From NCBI GenBank assembly GCA_913060815.1, contig CAJXSZ010000019.1, forward strand, positions 1 through 60,014: a stretch of DNA of 60,014 nucleotides, read 5' to 3'. Positions 1 through 7,607 of the stretch are shown here, piece by piece. This DNA is from an uncultured Sulfitobacter sp. (GTDB taxonomy: Bacteria > Pseudomonadota > Alphaproteobacteria > Rhodobacterales > Rhodobacteraceae). The position numbers and the translations under genes were made by a program. The notes beneath the pieces were generated by a model that saw only the letters and a program-made list of their open reading frames with translations, was not told where the DNA came from and searched no databases. Each line of letters opens with the position of its first letter. Position 1 is the first letter of the stretch.

Positions 1-48
1 CGAGATTTCTGCCTGTCTCGTGGGCTCGGAGATGTGTATAAGAGACAG
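1..48 (+). other. Illumina Nextera adapter left on the contig end
   Basis: Bases 15-48 match the 34-nt Nextera read-2 transposase sequence, ending in the 19-bp mosaic end AGATGTGTATAAGAGACAG. Bases 7-14 (TTCTGCCT) match the i7 index oligo N703 and bases 1-6 (CGAGAT) match the end of the P7 primer. The match is from memory of the published oligos. It is library DNA, so genomic sequence starts at about base 49. Confidence 0.96.
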
Positions 49-773
49 TCTATACACTGTCTGCTCCAAAATTTGAGGCAGCTGGCCAACAACTCCGGCA
101 AATCGTGACAGAATGGGATGACTTCTCCCCAGCTCAAGTCGTCCTTGCAGATTGGCATAGTCTTGCGGTTGGGCAAGGATGGTCGCAAGACGTCCAAGCG
201 GATTTTCAGCATATTGAACGGCATCTGAATAATGCCATAGAAAATGACCGCCGCAACGGACGTGCCTTGGCGATGTTGGGGCACAATATGGCCATCTACG
301 CGCGCCACCCAAATCAGGCACTTGCCCTATTCGACGAAGCGCTTTCTGTTTCACCCGGTGATGCGGAGACATTGATGTGGACCGGCCCCACATTGGCCTT
401 TACCGGTCAAGCAGTTGAGGCCATCGCAAGGTTGGAACAAGCAAAAGCACTCAACTTCGAGAACCCTTTGGGTTTCCGGTACGATCATTTTCTCGCTATT
501 GCATATTTTGCAGCTGACCGCATGGAAGAGGCGGCCCAAATGGGCCTTGCGTCTGCGGTGCGGAACGGACGCTATGTGTCCAACCTCCGCGTCACAGCAG
601 CAGCCAGCGCTGCCATCGGAAAACTCGACACAGCCCGCGAAATGACCGCCCGTGTTCTGGCCATCGAACCTGATTTCCGTGTGTCAAAGCTGGTTGCTGA
701 TCATCCATTTCGTGATCCTGCACAACGTGCACTCTATGGCAAATTGCTGGTGCAAGCGGGCCTTCCAAACTAG
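49..773 (+). CDS. TPR-repeat protein, 5' truncated (C-terminal part)
   Basis: The reading frame is open from the adapter junction to the TAG at 771-773, so this is the C-terminal ~240 residues of a longer protein. A GTG at 105 could serve as a start, but nothing favours it over truncation. Helical repeats of TPR type are visible, for example NQALALFDEALSVSPGDAE followed by a second unit with QAVEAIARLEQAKAL. The ending FRDPAQRALYGKLLVQAGLP resembles the tails of rhizobial and roseobacter proteins that join an adenylate cyclase or winged-helix DNA-binding domain to a TPR tail; that N-terminal domain would lie off the contig. It is followed after 121 nt by the haloperoxidase-like gene on the same strand, so a regulatory link is possible but unproven. 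Confidence 0.75.
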
Positions 774-894
774 TCTGCACAGCTTCCCGTATTTCCACCT
801 TTTTCCATCGACACAACGGCTTGACGGTAGCTTGACGGACGAGCCGTTAGGTTCTTTCCAAGAACCGATTTTGTGGAATTGATGGAGAATAAGA

Positions 895-1899
895 ATGTTT
901 GGCTTTCTTAACGGCGGCATGAACGGCGGGATGAATGGTGGGATGAACGGCGGCATGAATGGCGGGATGTACGGTGGAGCAGGATCCGGGTCATCCTCCG
1001 CTGGATCCAGCAGCCTGCCATTTGACAGCCTGCTAGAGCTAAACGACTTTGAGACAGCCCACCTACCCACCGGCGTCGCCTTTCCCAAGGCAAGTTGGAG
1101 CCCGGATCTGCGTGCGCAACTTATCTTGGGCGAATTCGCCAGTACAAATTGGCGTGAACACGATGACGTAAAAACAGAGATTGGCGAGCTGTGGCAGCAT
1201 ATCGACGGGTTTCAAATTGCGCCCCCGTCGCTTGAGCATCCTGACAACATCGAAGCCGAATTGTCCCACTTGCTCGAACGCCGTGCCTTTGATCGCAACG
1301 GGGCGCGGATGAACGAGATCGCGCATCAAGCTGATCATTCTATGGATTACTGGACCAATTTGCTGTCACTGACACCCTCCAACAAACCTGCGACGATGAC
1401 CTTGATGTCATCGGGATTTGCGATTGGCCAAATGGTTGGCATGTATTTCAAGGACTTCTTTTCGCGTGCGAGGCCATCGCATTATTTTCCCGCTTTGATG
1501 ACGGTACTTCCCACGCCAAACCATCCATCATTCCCGTCCAACCACGCATTGCAGAACGAACTTGTCGGGCTCCTTGCGCTGCGTTGTTTGCCCGATGAAT
1601 TGCAGGCCTGTTACGGTGACGCAATCCGGTCGTTAGGATACAGGATCGGGGAAAACCGCGAGATCGCAGGCCTGCACTTCACCCAAGACTCGGATGCGGG
1701 GCGGCAAGTCGCACATTGGTTGGACACCAACTACATTGGCAATCTGGACACCGTGCAAACCATCGTCGCCGAGGCGCAGGCCGAATGGCAAGCAAGCGGA
1801 CACGTCGCTGCACGCAATCTGCCATACCTGAACCAGATCAAGCCCGGCAGCACCTTGCTGCCGGCAGCTCCCGCACCAGCTGCGCCAGATCAGGAATAG
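895..1899 (+). CDS. PAP2-superfamily protein, vanadium-haloperoxidase-like, with NGGM-repeat N-terminus
   Basis: A 334-residue protein with a complete PAP2/vanadium-haloperoxidase catalytic set: K186-x6-RP (R193), a PSNH variant of the PSGH motif with H217, and R255-x5-H261-x3-D265. Family members bind phosphate or vanadate and act as acid phosphatases or halide-oxidising peroxidases; the sequence does not say which. There is no classical signal peptide or membrane segment. Instead the N-terminus is a low-complexity tract with NGGM repeated five times (residues 6-25), then YGG and a Gly/Ser/Ala linker to about residue 40. The start ATG at 895 follows a GGAG-like site at about 883. The stop lies 4 nt before the cysteine-peptidase ATG, so the two are very likely co-transcribed and translationally coupled. 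Confidence 0.82.
   Translation: MFGFLNGGMNGGMNGGMNGGMNGGMYGGAGSGSSSAGSSSLPFDSLLELNDFETAHLPTGVAFPKASWSPDLRAQLILGEFASTNWREHDDVKTEIGELWQHIDGFQIAPPSLEHPDNIEAELSHLLERRAFDRNGARMNEIAHQADHSMDYWTNLLSLTPSNKPATMTLMSSGFAIGQMVGMYFKDFFSRARPSHYFPALMTVLPTPNHPSFPSNHALQNELVGLLALRCLPDELQACYGDAIRSLGYRIGENREIAGLHFTQDSDAGRQVAHWLDTNYIGNLDTVQTIVAEAQAEWQASGHVAARNLPYLNQIKPGSTLLPAAPAPAAPDQE
910..978 (+). repeat. In-frame 12-bp tandem repeat encoding (NGGM)5-YGG
   Basis: Five 12-nt units encode Asn-Gly-Gly-Met, followed by a Tyr-Gly-Gly variant. Third positions vary between units (AAC/AAT, GGC/GGG/GGT), which suggests the peptide repeat is retained by selection and is not a fresh slippage product. Confidence 0.9.
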
Positions 1900-1903
1900 T
1901 CAC

Positions 1904-2890
1904 ATGAACATTTCATTCGGAAGCAGAGCACCAAGCAAAGACGCTGTTGATACCATTCGTACCGCGCGCACCCCAAGGGCAACACCGCGATCAGGCGGCA
2001 TGCCGACGATTACGGCTCCCATGCCGCCCGAAGAGATACGCCTTGATCAGTCCTTTGGACATCAATGGCCAGCGCGGGACCAATTCGGGCGCGGCACATG
2101 CGTCGCATTCGCGACCATCGCCGCGGTCGAGCTCCTACAAGCCCGCAGCGCCGATATGCCACCAGAACGCCTCTCGGAGCAATTCTTGCATGACACCATC
2201 ATTCATATGCACCCCTTGGGTGATGCCGCTGCTGCGGAGGTGCCCGAGGGTGGTGTGCTGCTGCATCAGGCATTGAGTGCGGTGCAGAAGCACGGTGTGT
2301 TCGACGCAAAAATCGCGCCTTACAAACCTGCAGGTATCGGCTTCAATCATGAACCGGAAAAAATGGCTGAAGTGCTCAATACAGGAACCGGCAACACTGT
2401 CGACATCCACGCCTATGGCACGATTGGTGACGCCCCAGAGCTGAATGTCGCCAGTGTCGAGGCAATCGCACCGGGCGAACAGACCGCTGAAACGCTCCTA
2501 TCATTTTTGCGAGCAGATCTACCCGTAGCGGTTGGGCTTCCATTGTTTCGGCACGCGAGCGGTCTGAGCAATTGGACCACGCCATCTGCCATTCGAAGTG
2601 GCATCATCTTGTGCCCCGAAGACGCCGGTGCGCCCACGTTTGAGGGGCCGCGTACTGACGGTCATGTGGTTTGTGTTACCGGCTTCATACCCGATCCTGC
2701 GGAACCGCTGGGCGGGTGGTTCGTTTTCCGCAACAGCTGGGGGCTGGAATTCGCGTCGCATGCAAATTTGCCCGATAGCAGACAGATGTCTGGCACCCGT
2801 GGCTACGGCCTTTTGTCTGCCACGCATGTGAACAACTACTGCTGGGAATACCTTGTACTTAAGTCGAAGGATCCAGAGGGGACAGCGTAG
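1904..2890 (+). CDS. Papain-like (C1 family) cysteine peptidase
   Basis: A 328-residue protein with the papain-fold active site in order: Q60 (oxyanion hole) and C66 in DQFGRGTCVAFA, H254 in DGHVVCVTGF, and N277 in FVFRNSWG. These match the C1A Q/C/H/N arrangement, so an active protease is expected. Residues 1-45 are Arg/Pro/Ala-rich and could be a short propeptide or tail; no secretion signal is evident, so it may act in the cytosol or leave by another route. It starts 4 nt after the stop of the haloperoxidase-like gene. That tight pairing suggests the peptidase processes, or works together with, the NGGM-tailed protein (inference). The stop is TAG at 2888-2890. Confidence 0.85.
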   Translation: MNISFGSRAPSKDAVDTIRTARTPRATPRSGGMPTITAPMPPEEIRLDQSFGHQWPARDQFGRGTCVAFATIAAVELLQARSADMPPERLSEQFLHDTIIHMHPLGDAAAAEVPEGGVLLHQALSAVQKHGVFDAKIAPYKPAGIGFNHEPEKMAEVLNTGTGNTVDIHAYGTIGDAPELNVASVEAIAPGEQTAETLLSFLRADLPVAVGLPLFRHASGLSNWTTPSAIRSGIILCPEDAGAPTFEGPRTDGHVVCVTGFIPDPAEPLGGWFVFRNSWGLEFASHANLPDSRQMSGTRGYGLLSATHVNNYCWEYLVLKSKDPEGTA

Positions 2891-3059
2891 TGTAAATATT
2901 GGCCAATTGCTGTGACGATGCTGCCATTCGGGGCAGAAGGTCCAATGCTCTATCTTTGCGACAAGCTGCTGAGGAGAACTAGAGATCCTGAAGAGCGGCA
3001 CCCGCAACGCACGGGCCGGACTATCCTTCACCCGACGACACTTAATGTCTCACTCTGAG

Positions 3060-3375
3060 GCCGCGTTGGCCTCGTTGGTGCATCTGGCTCTGGCGAATCC
3101 ACGCTGTGACTTGCGCTAATCGATTTTCTTGGCGCTCGATTCGCTGCGCTTGTTGGCATTGCACTGCCGAGAGGCTGAGAGCGCCCTTGATATCAGAACC
3201 GCCACTACAGATCAGGCGGAGCTGTTTGGGGTTCTCAAAGTCGCAGAGGGTGACCTGTGCAACAGCCCGTGGGGGTGGAGCCGAAGGTGCAGCAACGCTG
3301 TATCATCGCCATGGCCCTCATAGGTGCGAAGTGCATAGCAGATCCGCTCATAGTCGCAGTCGAATACCCCTCGCA
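3060..3375 (+). pseudogene. Decayed ABC-transporter ATPase remnant (peptide-importer type)
   Basis: The 744 nt between the peptidase and the FMN enzyme contain no intact gene, but fragments of an OppD/DppD-like ATPase can be read. At 3065-3106 the frame gives VGLVGASGSGESTL, a Walker A loop with Lys replaced by Glu, followed at once by a TGA. At 3287-3340, in another frame, VQQRCIIAMALIG matches the stretch after the ABC signature (QQRVMIAMAL in intact proteins), followed by a corrupted Walker B. Frameshifts and stops separate the pieces. The sequence on either side (2891-3059 and 3376-3634) shows nothing I recognise. Confidence 0.5.
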
Positions 3376-3646
3376 GGGCACCATATCGCAGCATCCACGG
3401 GTAGATTTCTGATGAGCGGAACCGCTTAATATGTCCAGTTTCGCGGATTGGTTTAAGGCTGCTTAAAGCGATGTCGAACAAGCAAAATCTATCGCGTCTC
3501 CTCCAAAAGCTTTGCAAGCGAGATCAGGCACACAATGGCTTCTACCCAGGTTTTTATTGCGGTAAGTAGTATCTGTTTCTCGAAGTGGAGGCTGCAACTG
3601 CTTCAGCAGTTAAGCCCTGCACAGAACCGGAAGGTTGAGTTCTACA

Positions 3647-4735
3647 ATGACTGGTTCAGACCAATTGCCCCGCACGTTGAGCGAGTATTACAGCCGCGCA
3701 AGGTCAGGCATGAGCCCGCACAACCGAGCCTATTTTTTGGCCGGTTCCGGCGATGAGCAGACAGCCGCCGCCAATGAAGCTGCTTTTCTGCAAGCTCAGG
3801 TCACACCTCGAATGCTTCGCGATCTGCGGGGCGGATCGACGGAGATGTCGCTGCTGGGACAAAAGCTTGCTGCACCCCTTCTGATTGCGCCCTTTGCCTA
3901 TCAGCGATTGCTGCATGACGAAGGCGAGACCGCAACGGCCCGAGGGGCCGAGGCCCAGTCGATCAAGATGGTGCTGAGCGCACAGAGCAGCGAACCGATT
4001 GAGAAGGTGCGCGCAAACAGCTCCGGCAGTGACTGGTTCCAACTTCATTGGATGGGCGACAGGGAGAACACCCAAGCCCTTGCGCAGATGGCGTTGGCCG
4101 CGGGATATAACAGGTTGATCCTGACCGTTGATGCGCCTGTCCAAGGCGTGCGTGACCAAGAAATCGAGGCGCAATTTCAACTGCCGCCCGATGTCAGCGC
4201 TGTTAATCTCGCACAATTCACCCCTCCTCGCATCACGCGGCATGAAAATGCGCGGTCAGTCATTTTCGACCACATCGCCGAAACTCTGCCCACGTGGGAA
4301 GATGTCGTCTGGCTGATTGAAAGTCTACAGGCTCCGCTGCTGCTCAAAGGCATCCTGCACCCAGAAGATGCGGCGCAGGCTCAGCGGATCGGAGCGGCGG
4401 GGATTATCGTCTCCAACCACGGGGGCCGGGTTCTGGACCGTGCGCCTGCGACGCTAAGCGCCCTGCCTTCTATCATCGATAAGGTCGGGCCCGACTATCC
4501 TGTACTGTTGGACGGGGGCATCCGGCGCGGGGTCGACATCCTTATCGCGTTGGCCCTTGGGGCGAAGGCCGTTCTGGTCGGGCGTCCCATCGCCTGCGGC
4601 TTGGCCGTGGCGGGCGATCTAGGGGTAAGTCATGTGCTGAGGCTGCTGCGAGACGAGTTGGAAATTGCTATGCTACTAAGCGGTTGTGCCACGGTAGAGG
4701 ACATCCACCGAGAGATGGTTCACCTGAAACTATAG
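3647..4735 (+). CDS. FMN-dependent alpha-hydroxy-acid dehydrogenase/oxidase (lactate oxidase family)
   Basis: About 362 residues of the FMN-dependent 2-hydroxy-acid oxidising family (L-lactate dehydrogenase, lactate monooxygenase, glycolate oxidase). Diagnostic motifs are the catalytic-histidine segment IIVSNHGGR, the FMN-phosphate loop LLDGGIRRG, and AVLVGRP near the C-terminus. Near residue 140 the flavin-proximal segment LTVDAP is present. The substrate cannot be read from sequence. ATG 3647 is chosen over an in-frame TTG at 3635 because the GGAAGG at 3629-3634 directly abuts the TTG, while it lies 12 nt before the ATG. The gene converges on tonB and their 3' ends overlap by 16 nt. Confidence 0.85.
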   Translation: MTGSDQLPRTLSEYYSRARSGMSPHNRAYFLAGSGDEQTAAANEAAFLQAQVTPRMLRDLRGGSTEMSLLGQKLAAPLLIAPFAYQRLLHDEGETATARGAEAQSIKMVLSAQSSEPIEKVRANSSGSDWFQLHWMGDRENTQALAQMALAAGYNRLILTVDAPVQGVRDQEIEAQFQLPPDVSAVNLAQFTPPRITRHENARSVIFDHIAETLPTWEDVVWLIESLQAPLLLKGILHPEDAAQAQRIGAAGIIVSNHGGRVLDRAPATLSALPSIIDKVGPDYPVLLDGGIRRGVDILIALALGAKAVLVGRPIACGLAVAGDLGVSHVLRLLRDELEIAMLLSGCATVEDIHREMVHLKL

Positions 4736-5565
4736 CGCAGCGGGATGATGAGGGTAAATTGCTCACCATTCAGATAGTTTGGCGGCGTGGGCATTTTTTC
4801 CAACTGCTCGACTGTCTGCACGGCAGCCCCGTCAAGAACGTCCGAGCCGGAGCTTTGCGCCACCTGCGCCGATAGAATTGCGCCAAAGCGGTCCAGCGTA
4901 AAGCGCACCTGTACTTCGCCTTCGATCTTCTCACTGCGTGCTTTGGCCGGATAGGTCTTGGCGCCGCTGATCAGCAAGACGATTTTCTTCTGCCATTCGC
5001 GGATTTCTTCTGTCTGCTCTGCGGTCAGGCCTTCGCTCTCGGCCTTGGCCGTCTCGGCCTCAGTCTCGGCCTCAACCCCCGCGACAGACTGGTCGGAAGC
5101 TTGCCGGTCCTCTGCGCCAATCTGGCTTTCCGCATCGATCTGTTCGGGGTCTTGCTCAGTGGCAATCTCTTCGGCGACCTCTTCCGTATCGGCTTCAGGC
5201 TCAGGTGCGGCCACGCCGAATTTGAGACTGTCGTCGTCAACTTCGTAGGGAATCTGGCTCAGAATCGGCTGTTCGGCGGCCTTGGCGGCCTCCAAGACTT
5301 CAGGGCTTTCGGTGACAGTTGGCGCCTCACGCGCCTCAATCTGCGCCACGCTGTCTTCCTGCAATGCCGAGGGCGCCGCAATGATGTCGGATAAGTCGAA
5401 CATCATTGCGCCAGTGATGCCCTCAGTCTTGGGCTCGGCTGGTTCTGCCACGACGGTCTGATCCAGCAACAGGACGGGAAGCCCTGCGTGCAGCGATCCG
5501 CTCAGAACAATTGCAGCGCCCCAAAACACCGGCCTGATGCTGCGTGACGCATAGGTCAGGCTCAT
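4720..5565 (-). CDS. tonB: TonB-family energy transducer
   Basis: A 281-residue protein with one N-terminal membrane anchor (about residues 10-35), a long linker, and a C-terminal TonB domain (about residues 190-281) with KTYPAKARSEKIEGEVQVRF and a final hydrophobic strand. It should carry energy from the ExbB-ExbD motor across the periplasm to the outer-membrane receptor at 7608-10100. The linker is odd: canonical TonB has Pro-Lys and Glu-Pro repeats, whereas this one is acidic and alanine-rich (many EAE, AETE stretches, few prolines). The ATG overlaps the exbD stop by 4 nt, indicating coupled translation as the last gene of the receptor-piuC-exbB-exbD-tonB operon. Confidence 0.9.
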   Translation of the reverse strand: MSLTYASRSIRPVFWGAAIVLSGSLHAGLPVLLLDQTVVAEPAEPKTEGITGAMMFDLSDIIAAPSALQEDSVAQIEAREAPTVTESPEVLEAAKAAEQPILSQIPYEVDDDSLKFGVAAPEPEADTEEVAEEIATEQDPEQIDAESQIGAEDRQASDQSVAGVEAETEAETAKAESEGLTAEQTEEIREWQKKIVLLISGAKTYPAKARSEKIEGEVQVRFTLDRFGAILSAQVAQSSGSDVLDGAAVQTVEQLEKMPTPPNYLNGEQFTLIIPLRYSFR

Positions 5566-6020
5566 TCTGACGCCTCTGGCTGTGGCATACCCGCCTCTTC
5601 TACGTTTTCGTCCAAGCCGACCAACCCGACCTTCAAAAAGCCGTCAGCGCGCAGAATGTTCATCACCCGCATGAACTCTCCATACGGCACAGACTTATCC
5701 GCCCGAATGTAGATACGTGTGTCGCGCTTTTGCAAAGTGGCAATGCCTACGTCGATATAAAGCCTATCGAGCGTTGTTCCTGTTTCGCCCACCGAAAGTG
5801 CGAGATCTTCGGTAATCGTGATGAATACAGGATCAGCGGGACGTTCGGGGGCTTCCGCCACTGCCACTGGCAGTTCCACAGGAATGTCGACAGTCGACAG
5901 CGGCGCCGCGATCATAAAGATGATCAGCAGCACCAGCATGACGTCAATGAAGGGGGTGACGTTGATCTCGCTGTTTTCGCTGAGATCGCCGTCGTCATCA
6001 CCTCGCAGCCGCGCTCCCAT
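5562..6020 (-). CDS. exbD: ExbD biopolymer-transport subunit
   Basis: A 152-residue ExbD/TolR protein with a short cytoplasmic N-terminus, one membrane helix after INVTPFIDVMLVLLIIFMIA that carries the essential aspartate (FIDVML), and a periplasmic domain ending in the GFLKVGLVG strand. It forms the proton-driven motor with ExbB and passes energy to TonB. The gene starts 5 nt after the exbB stop and overlaps tonB. Pairing with a siderophore receptor and tonB, not with tolA/tolB/pal, identifies it as ExbD and not TolR. Confidence 0.93.
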   Translation of the reverse strand: MGARLRGDDDGDLSENSEINVTPFIDVMLVLLIIFMIAAPLSTVDIPVELPVAVAEAPERPADPVFITITEDLALSVGETGTTLDRLYIDVGIATLQKRDTRIYIRADKSVPYGEFMRVMNILRADGFLKVGLVGLDENVEEAGMPQPEASE

Positions 6021-6025
6021 GCTGC

Positions 6026-6859
6026 CTACTCCGCCGCTGGGGCCGAAACGGCACCCAGATGGAAAACAGGGCGGCTCTCAGCTGCCTCGGAGGTGGCGAG
6101 GTCCAAATCGCGCGACAGGGTCCGCTCAACCAACGCGCCAGCGTCTGCCAACATGACCTTGTAGCCCCCCAAGCCACGCGCGAGAATGTTATAGAAGATC
6201 ACCGCCGGTATCGCCGCGACAAGGCCGATGGCCGTCGCCAGCAGCGCTTCGGCAATACCGGGAGCGACAATGGCCAGATTGGTGGTGTTGCTCTCCGAGA
6301 TCGAAATGAAGCTGTTCATGATCCCCCAGACGGTGCCGAACAGCCCGACAAAAGGTGCTGTCGAGCCAACGATGGCCAACACCCCTGCCTCGTGCCCCAT
6401 GCGTCTGGCAGCTCCGGCTTCGATCCGGGCAATCTCCGAACCGACACGCTCTTTGATGCCCGCCTTCAGCGCAGCCCCTTCGCCCGAGGCAGCGCGTTCG
6501 CGCTCGGCCGCCCGTACCATCTGACCCATGACGCCCTTGCGCTTGCGAAAGACTTCGCTGGCCGCAACAAGCGACCTCTTTTGATCCAAGGCGCGATATC
6601 GGCGGCGCAGTGCGCCCCGTTCCCATTGCAGGATCAGCACCCGTGTGACGAAGATCACCCAAACCAGCGCCGAGGCAAAGAGCAGCGACAGCATGACGCC
6701 TTTGACGACCCAATCCGCCGCCATGAACATGCCCAAGGGCGACATCTCGTCATGCTCTGCGTTCTCAAGCAACGTGGTGAGCGTCTCAATATCGAAGGCG
6801 ACAGCGGGAGCGGCGACGACACATAGGGGGATGGCGATTAGGATTGTGGAAAGTTTCAT
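6026..6859 (-). CDS. exbB: ExbB/MotA-TolQ family proton channel
   Basis: A 277-residue protein with a cleavable signal-like N-terminus ([21 protein letters not shown]), then the ExbB core: a first membrane helix at about 50-75, a large cytoplasmic loop, and two helices in the C-terminal third containing [11 protein letters not shown] and [17 protein letters not shown], the conserved proton-path helices. The extra N-terminal periplasmic segment is seen in a subset of ExbB proteins. It lies 3 nt after piuC and 5 nt before exbD in the same operon. It works with ExbD as the inner-membrane motor for TonB-dependent import. Confidence 0.93.
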   Translation of the reverse strand: MKLSTILIAIPLCVVAAPAVAFDIETLTTLLENAEHDEMSPLGMFMAADWVVKGVMLSLLFASALVWVIFVTRVLILQWERGALRRRYRALDQKRSLVAASEVFRKRKGVMGQMVRAAERERAASGEGAALKAGIKERVGSEIARIEAGAARRMGHEAGVLAIVGSTAPFVGLFGTVWGIMNSFISISESNTTNLAIVAPGIAEALLATAIGLVAAIPAVIFYNILARGLGGYKVMLADAGALVERTLSRDLDLATSEAAESRPVFHLGAVSAPAAE

Positions 6860-6862
6860 TGT

Positions 6863-7546
6863 TCAGGTCTCGGCCCATGTGCGGATAAGGTTATGGTAGA
6901 TGCCCGTGAGGCGCACCGTTTCGGGATCGTTTGCTCCGATGCTGCCGCTCAAGGATTGGATCGTCTGGTCCAGATCAAACAAGATACGACGGTTCGCATC
7001 CGAGCGGATCATGCTTTGCAGCCAGAAAAAAGACGACACACGTGCGCCGCGTGTGACCGGTGTCACCTCGTGAAGGCTGGTCGCGGGATAGAGGATCATA
7101 TCGCCCGCAGGGAGCTTTACCGTCTGCGTGCCATAGTGGTCTTCCACCACAAGCGCGCCGCCGTCGTAATCCTCGGGCTCACTCAGAAACAAGGTCATCG
7201 ACAAGTCTGTCCGCAGCCGTTCTTGGGTAAGTGGGTTCACGCGGATGGCGTTGTCGATATGAGAGCCGAATGTCTCCGCCTGCTCATACTTGTTGAACAT
7301 CGGCGGAAGAATACGAGACGGCAGCGCAGCTGATAGAAACAGCGGGTCTTCTGTCAGCTTTTCCAGGATGAATTTGCCAAGCGTTTGTGCGGTCTCGGAT
7401 GTGGGCGGCAGTTGCTGGTTGCGCTTGACCTTGGCTGATTGCGGACCAGCCGTGGCGGACCCGTCTTCCCAATCCGCAGCATCCAGATGTGCGCGCACTT
7501 GTCCAACCTCGTCTTTGCTCAGAACAGAGGGAATGGTAATCAGCAT
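6863..7546 (-). CDS. piuC: PKHD-type Fe(II)/2-oxoglutarate hydroxylase, PiuC family
   Basis: A 227-residue PiuC/YbiX-type dioxygenase. The double-stranded beta-helix iron ligands are visible: H and D in FGSHIDNAI and the distal H in TSLHEVTPV, followed by the 2-oxoglutarate-binding arginine in [10 protein letters not shown]. The C-terminal tail after about residue 185 is the extra segment typical of the family. These genes usually sit next to catecholate-siderophore receptors (Fiu/PiuA), as here, where it is the second gene after the receptor. Its physiological substrate is not established. The short spacing to exbB (3 nt) supports a single mRNA. Confidence 0.92.
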   Translation of the reverse strand: MLITIPSVLSKDEVGQVRAHLDAADWEDGSATAGPQSAKVKRNQQLPPTSETAQTLGKFILEKLTEDPLFLSAALPSRILPPMFNKYEQAETFGSHIDNAIRVNPLTQERLRTDLSMTLFLSEPEDYDGGALVVEDHYGTQTVKLPAGDMILYPATSLHEVTPVTRGARVSSFFWLQSMIRSDANRRILFDLDQTIQSLSGSIGANDPETVRLTGIYHNLIRTWAET

Positions 7547-7607
7547 GGCTTTTCCTTGATTGCTTGCGAGCAGCCGTCAGGCTGCCCGCAGATTTTTATG
7601 GGCTCGT

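Noticed and set aside
910..978. NGGM tandem repeat as a possible CRISPR-like or phase-variable array
   Set aside because: The unit is 12 bp, in frame and inside a coding region without spacers. A multiple of three cannot cause frame switching.
3212..3517. A 101-codon minus-strand frame in the intergenic stretch
   Set aside because: The plus strand of the same DNA reads as ABC-ATPase remnants, and the minus frame has no known domain, so it is taken as chance.
6059..6826. A 255-codon plus-strand open frame antisense to exbB
   Set aside because: It lies wholly against a well-supported gene, and its composition (many His, Arg, Gln, Asp) is that of an antisense shadow in GC-rich DNA, with no start signal or known domain.
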